Below, piece after piece: positions 5,599-12,195 of a DNA stretch of 12,243 bases. The stretch is from Methanosarcinales archaeon (lineage in GTDB: Archaea > Halobacteriota > Methanosarcinia > Methanosarcinales > Methanogasteraceae): contig DAOVGE010000005.1 of the NCBI GenBank assembly GCA_030672605.1, forward strand, positions 1 through 12,243. The letters are read 5' to 3'. The position numbers and the translations under genes were made by a program. Each line of letters starts with the position of its first letter. Within the stretch, counting starts at the first letter, position 1. Under the pieces are notes generated by a model. It was not told the DNA's origin, made no database searches, and saw nothing but the letters and a program-made list of their open reading frames with translations.

Positions 5599-6585
5599 AT
5601 GGAACGAATGGCAGTTTATGTTGTGAGGATTTTAGGACGGTTTTTAGATGCTATGCTAGATATGGTAATTTATTTTGGATTATTACTATTATCAACAGTG
5701 TATGCTACAATTATTATAACAGAAATTCCCCCTATATCCGAATTTATTTCAGCTTTTGATTCAATCGTGATCATATTTATAATTTTCACTTTTATTTCTC
5801 TTATTTTTGTAATTTGTTGCTCAGTCTATACGTACATAAAATTTATTAAATACAGTAGACAAATGATTTTGAGAGTGGTTCTCGTCTTTTTAATTGTCGT
5901 CGCTGCGTTATATGTGCTGAATCGGTTAGATGGATATGAGTTGGTGGGATACTCGTTGTCAGAATTGTTTGAAAGTACACGCTTCGCATTAATAATACTA
6001 TGGCCGGCATTGTTGATATTTTTGACTCTTATCTCATTTCATCGGATAGGTGGACATAAAATAAATACACACTTTAAATCTGCATGCTATGAAATAAAAC
6101 GTTTAGAAAAAATCCAGAATAATGAAACACAGGTCTATAAAGATATGTATACAGTTCATAGCTTTTCAGTTGAGTATGCCCGTGGAATCAAGGAGATAAA
6201 GAATTTATTGATACGCGGGATTGATCCGAATAGATTTTTTGATCCGAATACGGAATTCAGTTTGAATGAAAATTTAGATTGGTTGGTTTTTTCGATGCAG
6301 TATTACCTATTCTATGGGGGATATGAACAACTGGAAGCAGCGAAAGAACATCTGAAGTGTATAGCTATAAATTTCGATAAAGAATATAATATCAATACAG
6401 ATCAATGTATACACGAAATTTTAAGAATGCATAACGAGATAGATATATATTTTAAAAAAAATAATATCTATATAGCGCGCAGTATCAAATTTACAGACCG
6501 TGTTATGGGTTATTTGCCGCAGGCATTATTAGCTATTGTGTTATTAGTAATATCTATAATTACTAAAAATTTAATAATTAATTAG
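5599..6585 (+). CDS. Five-helix membrane protein of unknown function
   Basis: I do not recognise this 328-residue protein. Hydrophobic segments suggest four N-terminal membrane helices (about 21-41, 56-80, 89-108 and 129-147), a soluble, charged, Asn- and Lys-rich region of about 155 residues (150-305), and one C-terminal helix (306-325) ending in NLIIN. The soluble part has helical, TPR-like stretches (FYGGYEQLEAAKEHLKCIA) but no catalytic motif I can name. The start is supported by GGAGGG about ten bases upstream. The gene is strikingly AT-rich beside GC-rich neighbours and sits between kae1 copies 3 and 4, which points to horizontal acquisition. A role as a membrane effector in defence is possible but has no motif support. 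Confidence 0.8.
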   Translation: MERMAVYVVRILGRFLDAMLDMVIYFGLLLLSTVYATIIITEIPPISEFISAFDSIVIIFIIFTFISLIFVICCSVYTYIKFIKYSRQMILRVVLVFLIVVAALYVLNRLDGYELVGYSLSELFESTRFALIILWPALLIFLTLISFHRIGGHKINTHFKSACYEIKRLEKIQNNETQVYKDMYTVHSFSVEYARGIKEIKNLLIRGIDPNRFFDPNTEFSLNENLDWLVFSMQYYLFYGGYEQLEAAKEHLKCIAINFDKEYNINTDQCIHEILRMHNEIDIYFKKNNIYIARSIKFTDRVMGYLPQALLAIVLLVISIITKNLIIN

Positions 6586-6639
6586 TATCCACGCATGCCC
6601 CTTCTCTGGATCTGGCAATCTATGCCACGACACCCCTGA

Positions 6640-6897
6640 CCAATTATGGTTCACTGCCCGACCTCGAGGGTGTGCGATACGGTGGTTGACGCCGATCAGC
6701 GGGAATATCAAGCAAGAGTTGTCAGAACACGCGCTGCGATGTGGGTGGCGTGGTGCTGCGCTGCTTCCCGCGGGTGGATGTCGCCAGTTGCTGGCTGGTA
6801 CTTCGCGGTCGCCTCTGCGAGGACGTCTGTTTCGGTCACCCTTTCCCGCGGAGAGGTTCCACGCGGTGCCCTCGATTCCGAGTATGGTTTTATGCAT
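6640..6897 (-). pseudogene. kae1 5'-fragment, copy 4 (internal deletion)
   Basis: From ATG 6897, ILGIEGTAWNLSAG is in frame, followed by the same +1 lesion as copies 1 and 3, then GGIHPREAAQHHATHIA in the shifted frame. Compared with copy 2 about 36 codons are deleted between the ATHIA and AARALAL regions; a diverged LIGVNHRIAHPRG block (the metal-binding HxxxH region, both His codons kept) follows near 6660-6700. Homology fades toward 6640. No fused surface tail is present, unlike copies 2 and 3; the membrane-protein gene ends about 55 bases beyond it. Confidence 0.8.
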
Positions 6898-7018
6898 TGT
6901 TGTGGTGTTTTCGGCGGGGGCGGGTGGTAAAGGTATTGTGATCATTCGAACGCCTGCGCATGTGGACGTGTCTGCTGTGCGATCCGGCGGAAAGGGGGCT
7001 TTGGACTTTTGTGTTTCA
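6898..7018 (-). repeat. kae1 upstream flank, copy 4
   Basis: The flank resembles that of copies 1 and 2 (for example GTTCGAACGCCTGCG in copy 2 and ATTCGAACGCCTGCG here) and can be followed to about 7018, where the PIN toxin stop codon (7020-7022) begins. The repeat and the TA module therefore abut almost exactly. Confidence 0.65.
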
Positions 7019-7019
7019 T

Positions 7020-7445
7020 TCACAAATATCTATCAGCAAACTCCTTCAAATTCAAAACCTCAAAGTCCACCGCCTTCGGGATATCCCCTGCCTCGGTCAG
7101 CATCACATCAGAATCAGAGAGTGCAGTTGCGGTTATCGGGCAGTCCGGGAGATCTTTTATCTTTTCATAGACCTCAAGAGCAACTGGTAAAGTATCGAGT
7201 GTGAAAATGGGATGTATATCAATTTCAGATGAAAGAATGCTCTTCATCCCGATATAAAACCGTTCTTCTGCCTTTTTATCACGGGACATGAATCTGCTCG
7301 CCTTTCCAAACAACTCGAAGAGAGATAATTCGTTAATCACAAAAGAATGATCTGACGAGAACAATCGTTCAAGCAAATCCTCCGGGAGGTCGATTTCAAT
7401 CCCAACAACGGGCAGGAGATAGGTCGTGTCCAGAAAAACCCTCAT
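7020..7445 (-). CDS. PIN-domain toxin (VapC-like)
   Basis: A 141-residue PIN-family protein. Candidate acidic metal ligands are D6 (VFLDTTYLLP), E44 (ELSLFELFGKA), D101 (LPDCPITATAL) and D121 (LTEAGDIPK). The last motif is less typical than the TxD of many VapCs. It overlaps the upstream AbrB-type gene by four bases (ATGA), so the pair is translationally coupled, antitoxin first. It probably acts as an RNase controlled by that partner. Its 3' end touches the kae1 copy 4 flank. The sequence differs from the PIN proteins at 1566 and 4012, so these are separate families and not duplicates within the island. Confidence 0.85.
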   Translation of the reverse strand: MRVFLDTTYLLPVVGIEIDLPEDLLERLFSSDHSFVINELSLFELFGKASRFMSRDKKAEERFYIGMKSILSSEIDIHPIFTLDTLPVALEVYEKIKDLPDCPITATALSDSDVMLTEAGDIPKAVDFEVLNLKEFADRYL

Positions 7446-7681
7446 CGTCTGCTCACGTCCCTGGCAAGTTCACGTCTCTCCTTTTCGAACTCATCGACCG
7501 TTGTTTTGCCAAACTTTGGCAATTTAATCGCAGTTATGAGGTCCGGAACCGGTTCAATGATCAATCTTGATACTTCCACCCGATATATGACTGTGCTGCC
7601 ACTTTTTAAATGAAGTCGGTCACGTATTCGTTTTGGGGGCAGAAGTTCTCCTTTCGTACCGACGACGCCTTTTGCGATCAT
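7442..7681 (-). CDS. AbrB/SpoVT-type antitoxin
   Basis: A 79-residue protein with an N-terminal swapped-hairpin domain (residues 1-47): VGTKGELLPPKRIRDRLHLK and then SGSTVIYRVEVSRLIIEPVP, the 'G.i.iPk.iR..L.lk.G..v' pattern. The C-terminal arm (KLPKFGKTTVDEFEKERREL) resembles the helical toxin-binding tail of these antitoxins. A GGTGA about eight bases upstream supports ATG 7681. It should neutralise the overlapping PIN toxin and autoregulate the operon; an AT-rich stretch at about 7700-7720 could hold the promoter. Confidence 0.87.
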   Translation of the reverse strand: MIAKGVVGTKGELLPPKRIRDRLHLKSGSTVIYRVEVSRLIIEPVPDLITAIKLPKFGKTTVDEFEKERRELARDVSRR

Positions 7682-7704
7682 GTTGCAATCACCGGAATAG
7701 TTGT

Positions 7705-7995
7705 TTATGTTCGGATATTAATTAGTTTTTCGGTGCAATCATTGTACGGTCTGGTGGGCGGTTGGGGTACTATCAGAGTATCGCAAAGCTGATTATCGCT
7801 CTTCAGGGGTTTTTCCGAGGTTACGCAGGAGCGTTCATAAAGGGCGGATATGTTTACAGAGCTATTATATAGGAACAGCAGGAGAAAAGTGAGCAGTGAA
7901 ATGATTGAGAGGATATAACATGCTCGAATGCAACCAAATGGCGGCAGTAATCCCGCCAACGCAAGCATCACAAGCAACGCGGTCATCTGACGCAT
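7705..7995 (-). CDS. Possible small membrane protein (doubtful)
   Basis: A 96-codon minus-strand frame whose first half is strongly hydrophobic (TALLVMLALAGLLPPFGC, then YILSIISLLTFLLLFLY), which could form two membrane helices; the second half is unremarkable. No ribosome binding site is evident before ATG 7995, and the gene would be divergent from the scpB-like gene with an 11-base gap, leaving no room for promoters. It does not match a family I know. The hydrophobic part faintly recalls the membrane helix of the surface-tail fragments but has no VPXXXP motif. The region may simply be intergenic DNA upstream of the scpB-like gene. Confidence 0.25.
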   Translation of the reverse strand: MRQMTALLVMLALAGLLPPFGCIRACYILSIISLLTFLLLFLYNSSVNISALYERSCVTSEKPLKSDNQLCDTLIVPQPPTRPYNDCTEKLINIRT

Positions 7996-8006
7996 ACATC
8001 TAAAAA

Positions 8007-9065
8007 ATGACGAATGAAAAAGAGATCATCGAAGCCGCACTCTTTGCTGCGGGCGACGCAGTCGATATAACCCGGTTGAGCCTGCTCGTTGGCAGATCCG
8101 AGGATGAAATATCACGAATCGTGGGCGAGCTCATCGAGGAGTACGAAGAGCGAGGATCAGGAATCGAGATTGTGGAGATGAAACCGTTGACGCGGTATCT
8201 GATGCGCATCAAACCCGAATATTCCGAATATGTCCGATCGTTTGCCCCAAAGGAACTCTCTGCACCAGTGCTCAGGACATTGTCGGTTGTTGCATACCAC
8301 CAGCCGATGATACAGTCAGATCTCGTGAGAATTCGTGGAAACTCGGCGTATTCGCATGTGCATGCCCTTGCTGATGCCGGGTTGATCAGATCCGTTCCGA
8401 AGGGGCACACAAAAATACTCACGACAACACCCAGATTTGCCGAATACTTTGGCATGGACTCGGATGACCCGGAAGCGATCAGGAATGTTCTGAAAGCAAA
8501 GATGGCTTCGCAGATTGGCGTAACTCCGATGTACGAATCATTTTTGCAGCGATGCGGAATTCCCTGCGTTGTAGTTAATGCATACAATCCGTCCGAGGAA
8601 GATCTCGCTTTATTCAAAGACATTCGGATGCTTGTAGTCACAAAAGGATATACGGACCGGATCGAGAAGCATTTTGGAGGAGAGGTGATCGAGATCGCAT
8701 CCACGACCTTCGACGACCTGATTACGTCTGTGGGACTGATCGGCAGATACGGCAGGAAAAGGAATGTCTCAAAGGTGATCTCCGAACTGGAAGAGTTGAA
8801 AAAGAGATACCACGAGAGATCGAGGAAACTGGACGCACAACTGGACATAAAGGTGAAACCCGCATCAGAAATGGCAGCCAGCATCCTGAATGATCTTGGA
8901 TTTACGATATCGCAGACCGGAATACTGGTGGCTTCGGATTGCCTCAATGTTGATGGAGTCACGTTCCCGACGCACACGAATGCGGTGGCTGACGTAATCG
9001 AGCGGGTCTGCGCCAGATATGATGCGATCCTTGACGGCATCACACAACGATCACGTCAGTCATGA
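8007..9065 (+). CDS. scpB: ScpB-like segregation and condensation protein with C-terminal extension
   Basis: The first half matches ScpB, the winged-helix subunit that with the kleisin ScpA joins SMC in the condensin complex that compacts and segregates chromosomes. Residues 1-80 hold the first winged helix (IIEAALFAAGDAVDITRLS near the N-terminus), and residues 84-150 the best-conserved block: LSAPVLRTLSVVAYHQP, then IRGNSAYSHVHALADAGLIR, then TTTPRFAEYFGM. ScpB is usually about 180-200 residues; here roughly 185 further residues (168-352) follow. They include an alpha/beta-looking part (CVVVNAYNPSEEDLALF; IRMLVVTKGY), a short coiled-coil candidate near 255-280 (ISELEELKKRYHERSRKL) and a C-terminal part I cannot assign. 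No Shine-Dalgarno precedes ATG 8007, so the message may be leaderless. No scpA or smc gene is adjacent. The ScpB assignment is firm for the N-terminal half only. Confidence 0.85.
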   Translation: MTNEKEIIEAALFAAGDAVDITRLSLLVGRSEDEISRIVGELIEEYEERGSGIEIVEMKPLTRYLMRIKPEYSEYVRSFAPKELSAPVLRTLSVVAYHQPMIQSDLVRIRGNSAYSHVHALADAGLIRSVPKGHTKILTTTPRFAEYFGMDSDDPEAIRNVLKAKMASQIGVTPMYESFLQRCGIPCVVVNAYNPSEEDLALFKDIRMLVVTKGYTDRIEKHFGGEVIEIASTTFDDLITSVGLIGRYGRKRNVSKVISELEELKKRYHERSRKLDAQLDIKVKPASEMAASILNDLGFTISQTGILVASDCLNVDGVTFPTHTNAVADVIERVCARYDAILDGITQRSRQS

Positions 9066-9161
9066 CCGTTGAGGTCAAAGAGCGTTGCGTGTTCTGGTCT
9101 GCGCAGTGCGAAAAACAGCGTTCGCATTAGACTTTTGAACTCTGGCAACATCTAGCACGAC

Positions 9162-10124
9162 ATGAACATTGATGAGGCAACATTCTATGACCGGCTGCTG
9201 GACTACCATAACGTCCTCTTCCTTGGTCACCGCAATGCCGACCCGGATGCCGTATCGAGCGCATTCGCACTTGCCGAGGCTTTTGGCGGCACGGTCGGCG
9301 TCGCAGACCACTGCGGCAGGGTGGCATCCATGCTGGTCGACCATCTGAAGATCGACGTCGAGTACGCGCCTGACCCGTCCGACTATGATTTCACAGTAGT
9401 TGTGGACACATCGACCCAGTCGCAACTGAACGATCTGGTGCTGGGTGACTACGCTGTTATCGATCACCATTCGGTCTCGCAGTTGCTCAGCGGTGCACAG
9501 TTCTATCTGCACAGGTATGCAAGCTCGACTGCCGAAATCGTCGTCGATATCCTGGCGTGCATGGACGCGCCGGTCATGGAACGCATCGCACTTGCACTCA
9601 TGACAGGAATCATTACGGATACCGGGCATTTCAAACACGCCGAATCAGGATCTTTTCGAGCGATTGCAGACCTGATCGATCGTGGTGGAGTCAGTTACAG
9701 CGAGGCACTCGATCTGCTCGCAGCAACGCCGCAGGACATCTCGATGCGCATATCTATTCTCGAGTCTGTAAATCGTGTGAGAACAACGATGATCGATGAC
9801 TGGATTCTTGTCACCTCTGAGACGGATTCGTTCGGCGCTGCCGCCGCCACCGCGCTGACAAACATCGGTGCAGACCTATCGTTCGTGGGAATGATGGATG
9901 ATGGTATACTGAAGGTGAGCGGACGGGCAAAGCATGACGCGGTCAGATGTGGAATCAACCTCGGGAGGGTCATGCGCGACGTCGGTGTCGAGTATCATGG
10001 TTCGGGTGGCGGGCATGCCGGAGCCGCCGGAATGGAGGTTGAGGTTTCAGGAGATGCCGAAACAGTGCTCAGCCGGTGCGTTGAGGAGTCCTGCAGGATT
10101 CTTGCAGGAGTGAGCAGGAATTAA
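9162..10124 (+). CDS. DHH/DHHA1-family phosphoesterase
   Basis: A 320-residue protein of the DHH superfamily (RecJ, NrnA and archaeal relatives), Mn-dependent enzymes that hydrolyse oligonucleotides, cyclic dinucleotides or pAp. Motifs in order: GHRNADPDAVSS (22-33, metal-binding H23, D27, D29), VVVDTS (79-84, with D82), the signature DHH (101-103), ITDTGHF (151-157, with D153) and the C-terminal DHHA1 substrate-binding motif GSGGGHAGAAGM (280-291). Length and domain order fit a stand-alone DHH-DHHA1 protein with no CBS or S1 domain, so an NrnA-like or archaeal RecJ-like nuclease is likely; the exact substrate cannot be told. It lies 96 bases after the scpB-like gene on the same strand and may be cotranscribed. 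There is no clear Shine-Dalgarno at ATG 9162. Confidence 0.92.
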   Translation: MNIDEATFYDRLLDYHNVLFLGHRNADPDAVSSAFALAEAFGGTVGVADHCGRVASMLVDHLKIDVEYAPDPSDYDFTVVVDTSTQSQLNDLVLGDYAVIDHHSVSQLLSGAQFYLHRYASSTAEIVVDILACMDAPVMERIALALMTGIITDTGHFKHAESGSFRAIADLIDRGGVSYSEALDLLAATPQDISMRISILESVNRVRTTMIDDWILVTSETDSFGAAAATALTNIGADLSFVGMMDDGILKVSGRAKHDAVRCGINLGRVMRDVGVEYHGSGGGHAGAAGMEVEVSGDAETVLSRCVEESCRILAGVSRN

Positions 10125-10402
10125 TTGGTATTGTGTTCAGCTAACCCGCAACTTTCGGTGAAACGTAAATTGCAGTCCAAAATGAGTCACGCAGGTATGA
10201 CACGTTTCACCCTTCTCATACGTCCATTCTTCAATCGTGTCGTTAGCATTGGTACTACTACCTGTTTTCTGTGACGATGAAAGGACATTACATTTCAATT
10301 CACCGAAAGTCAGGTATACTTCGCACCGCCACAAATTGAGCTTTTTTGCATATGCCAGTCGGGTGCACAACAACACGAAAGACGTGACGACGGAGATAAC
10401 TC
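10125..10402. other. Convergent intergenic region, left part
   Basis: Between two convergent genes. I see no protein family in any frame here and no RNA gene. The remainder of the intergenic region holds the two palindromic repeats listed next. Confidence 0.5.
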
Positions 10403-10473
10403 CCTTAGCGTCTCTGCGACTTTGCGTTATATTGGAGGAAACGCAAAGGCGCAAAGGCGCGGAGACGCAAAGA
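10403..10473. repeat. Imperfect palindromic repeat, 'TTTGCGTCT' type
   Basis: The left arm (CTTAGCGTCTCTGCGACTTTG and on, from 10404) pairs with the right arm (10440-10473, containing ACGCAAAGGCGCAAAGGCGC and then GGAGACGCAAAG), with an internal 8-base tandem duplication (GCAAAGGC twice) that unbalances the arms. The loop is the TATATTGGAGG segment. Related sequence reappears at the right edge of the window. It is probably an interspersed hairpin repeat; it could also serve as a transcription end for the converging genes. Confidence 0.7.
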
Positions 10474-10506
10474 TTGAAAACCGCAGTTTATGCCGGTGTC
10501 GAGTAT

Positions 10507-10590
10507 AACCACGAGATTACACAGTCTGCGAAGCAGCGGCGCAGCCATCTCCACAAGATTTCTGTGTTAATCTTGTGTAATCGCGTGGTT
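10507..10590. repeat. Palindromic repeat, 'AACCACGAGATTACACA' type
   Basis: The left arm (10507-10524, AACCACGAGATTACACAG) is inverted at 10572-10590 (CTTGTGTAATCGCGTGGTT) with a mismatch or two, around a loop of about 47 bases that itself holds a further CACAAGATTTCTGTGTTAAT segment. It resembles the repeat at 1128-1200 in style (ATTACACA/GTGTTAATC) but is not the same sequence. Confidence 0.7.
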
Positions 10591-10649
10591 TTTCCGCCTC
10601 AGCTAAATAGATACAATAATTGGATCATTGAACCGACCGAACCAGGCGA

Positions 10650-11660
10650 TTACGAATCAGAACCCTCAAAATCTGCAAATCCACTCGATCGCAGAATCCG
10701 CCGATCACTCGTGATTATCAGTCCCTCAACGTGGTTCAGGCGTTCGATTAATTCCATGCCATCTGCTTCGCCTGACACGAATACCGCAGTTGCCAGCGCG
10801 TCAGCATCGGTCGCAGTCTTTGCAATGATCGTCGCACTCAACAGTTCCTCTGCCGCATATCCGGTCTTCGGATCAATGATGTGCGATCTCCGCGCCGCCT
10901 CGCTGAAGTACCGCTCATAGTTCCCGCTTGTTGCAGCAGAGACGTTACTGAGGTACATAATGGTTATATATTCCGTCTTGTTCTCCGGATTCTGCAGAGC
11001 GACCCTCCACGGTCTTCCTTCGCTTCTGTAACCGAGTGCCCGGACATCGCCACCGGCATTCACGAGTGCGTTTTTGATGTGCCGCTCTTCCAGGACCGCA
11101 ATCGCCCGGTCAATAGCGTAACCCTTCGCAATGCCGCCAAGAGTTAGCCCCATAGATCTCTGGTTGAAATATATGTCTCCGTTTCTAATCGATATGTTTC
11201 TATAATTTACCAGTTTCAGTGTTTTGTTGATCTCATCGCTGGTAGGGGGTGCTCCGGCACGTATTCTCTCCTTCCAGAGAGTTATGACCGGAAAAACAGT
11301 GACATCAAACGATCCGTTGCTTAATTCCGAGCATTCGATAGACTTGTTCAGAACATATCGTAGATCAGATGAGGCATTCGGAAGAAAACCGTCTTTGTTC
11401 AGTCTTGCAACCTCGCTCACCTCAACACCTTCCGTATGGCTCATCAGATGCTCGATTCTGTAGACCTCCGCGAAAGCGGAATCGATTGCAGACTCTGCTT
11501 CTGATGCATCCGGATGCGTGAGCGTGATTGCAACATCGGTATTCATCGCAACCCGCATCTCCTCTACGCGGTGGCAATCATCGTCCATGTAGCCGGATAG
11601 TGATAGTGCTACCAGCGCAATCGATAGAATCAGCAGAACCGCCGGGATTCGCTTATTCAT
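10650..11660 (-). CDS. apbE: ApbE-family FAD:protein FMN transferase
   Basis: A 336-residue protein of the ApbE family, which uses FAD to attach FMN covalently to a threonine of target proteins such as RnfG/NqrC-type redox subunits, outside the cytoplasmic membrane. Family motifs in order: SFDVTVFPVITLW (117-129), LGGIAKGYAIDRA (174-186), NAGGDVRALG (201-210), AATSGNYERYF (242-252), HIIDPKTGY (260-268) and TDADALATAVFVSG (284-297, the Mg-binding D and T region). Residues 4-23 form a signal or anchor helix. The lipobox cysteine usual in ApbE is not at the expected place (LSLSGY; the nearest Cys is 29), so it is probably held by an uncleaved helix or released. It lies six bases after the EMC6-like gene, in the same operon. 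No RnfG-type substrate gene is in the window. Confidence 0.92.
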   Translation of the reverse strand: MNKRIPAVLLILSIALVALSLSGYMDDDCHRVEEMRVAMNTDVAITLTHPDASEAESAIDSAFAEVYRIEHLMSHTEGVEVSEVARLNKDGFLPNASSDLRYVLNKSIECSELSNGSFDVTVFPVITLWKERIRAGAPPTSDEINKTLKLVNYRNISIRNGDIYFNQRSMGLTLGGIAKGYAIDRAIAVLEERHIKNALVNAGGDVRALGYRSEGRPWRVALQNPENKTEYITIMYLSNVSAATSGNYERYFSEAARRSHIIDPKTGYAAEELLSATIIAKTATDADALATAVFVSGEADGMELIERLNHVEGLIITSDRRILRSSGFADFEGSDS

Positions 11661-11666
11661 GCTACT

Positions 11667-12011
11667 CTAATTCAAAAGCAGCGTCCACGACACGAACCAG
11701 AAGGTTACAGTCATGAAAAGAACAAAAAACCAGTCTTTCCACGTGAATTGGTTCACATCCATCCCCATGTTCATGTATACGGGCTTCTGGACATAGAATG
11801 CCACTATCAGCAGCAGATATGAGAAATTTTCTGGCATTTGCGATAATGTCAGGACATAATAGCATATTACGCCAGATGCGATGCCGAGAACAGACGAAAC
11901 CACAGTCTTCTTGATACCATCGATGTGTCGCTTCCGCCGATCGATCGGGGGGACGACGATCTCATCAGATTCTTTATCTTTTGCATCTCTCGCAATCTTT
12001 TTTTTACTCAT
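11667..12011 (-). CDS. EMC6-like small membrane protein
   Basis: A 114-residue protein with a charged N-terminus (MSKKKIARDAKDKESDE) and three hydrophobic helices at about 36-55, 64-80 and 93-112. The ending, with QFTWKDWFFVLFMTVTFWFV and then SWTLLLN, matches what I recall of archaeal EMC6-like proteins, whose C-termini read DW...FMT..FWFVSWT. EMC6 is a core subunit of the eukaryotic ER membrane protein complex; the archaeal relatives are of unproven function, possibly membrane-protein insertion. The start at 12011 is chosen because it opens the lysine-rich cytoplasmic segment; the frame is open to 12161, but that extension crosses the putative TATA box. It is followed six bases later by apbE, so the two are probably cotranscribed. 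Confidence 0.75.
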   Translation of the reverse strand: MSKKKIARDAKDKESDEIVVPPIDRRKRHIDGIKKTVVSSVLGIASGVICYYVLTLSQMPENFSYLLLIVAFYVQKPVYMNMGMDVNQFTWKDWFFVLFMTVTFWFVSWTLLLN

Positions 12012-12082
12012 TGTAATGAGTGAGATGGTGCAATCCGCTATCAATGTTGTGGTTGCAGCAGGGCATTTCAGCAAAGTTACGT

Positions 12083-12090
12083 GTTTATAC
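12083..12090 (-). promoter_or_regulatory. TATA-like box of the EMC6-like/apbE operon
   Basis: GTATAAAC on the minus strand, about 70 bases before ATG 12011, would place transcription start near 12058 and give a leader of about 45 bases. No other good candidate is seen between here and the right edge. Confidence 0.4.
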
Positions 12091-12195
12091 TCAGCGACCA
12101 GCATAAAGTGCGATTTTTGTAATTGCCAATTTGGCCATAAATGCACAAGACCGAGGCACACACCACACGATCGCCAATCAGGAGGTTTATTTAAT

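Noticed and set aside
52..7681. A classical insertion sequence or integrative element
   Set aside because: No transposase, integrase, terminal inverted repeats or target-site duplication could be found, so the repeats are listed as repeats and not as mobile elements.
8000..9043. A 347-codon minus-strand open frame opposite the scpB-like gene
   Set aside because: It is serine- and isoleucine-rich with no recognisable family, and lies wholly opposite a gene with clear ScpB motifs; it is a shadow of codon bias.
9062..9130. A 22-codon open frame overlapping the scpB-like stop (ATGA)
   Set aside because: Too short, and without homology or a ribosome binding site.
9075..9638. A 187-codon minus-strand open frame opposite the DHH gene
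   Set aside because: The plus strand carries every DHH motif in order; the antisense frame is valine- and cysteine-rich without a family match.
10137..10920. Open frames on both strands in the convergent intergenic region
   Set aside because: They run through palindromic repeats or into the apbE gene antisense, and show no domain.
12012..12161. N-terminal extension of the EMC6-like protein
   Set aside because: The extra 50 codons are not like the family, lack a ribosome binding site and cross the likely TATA box.
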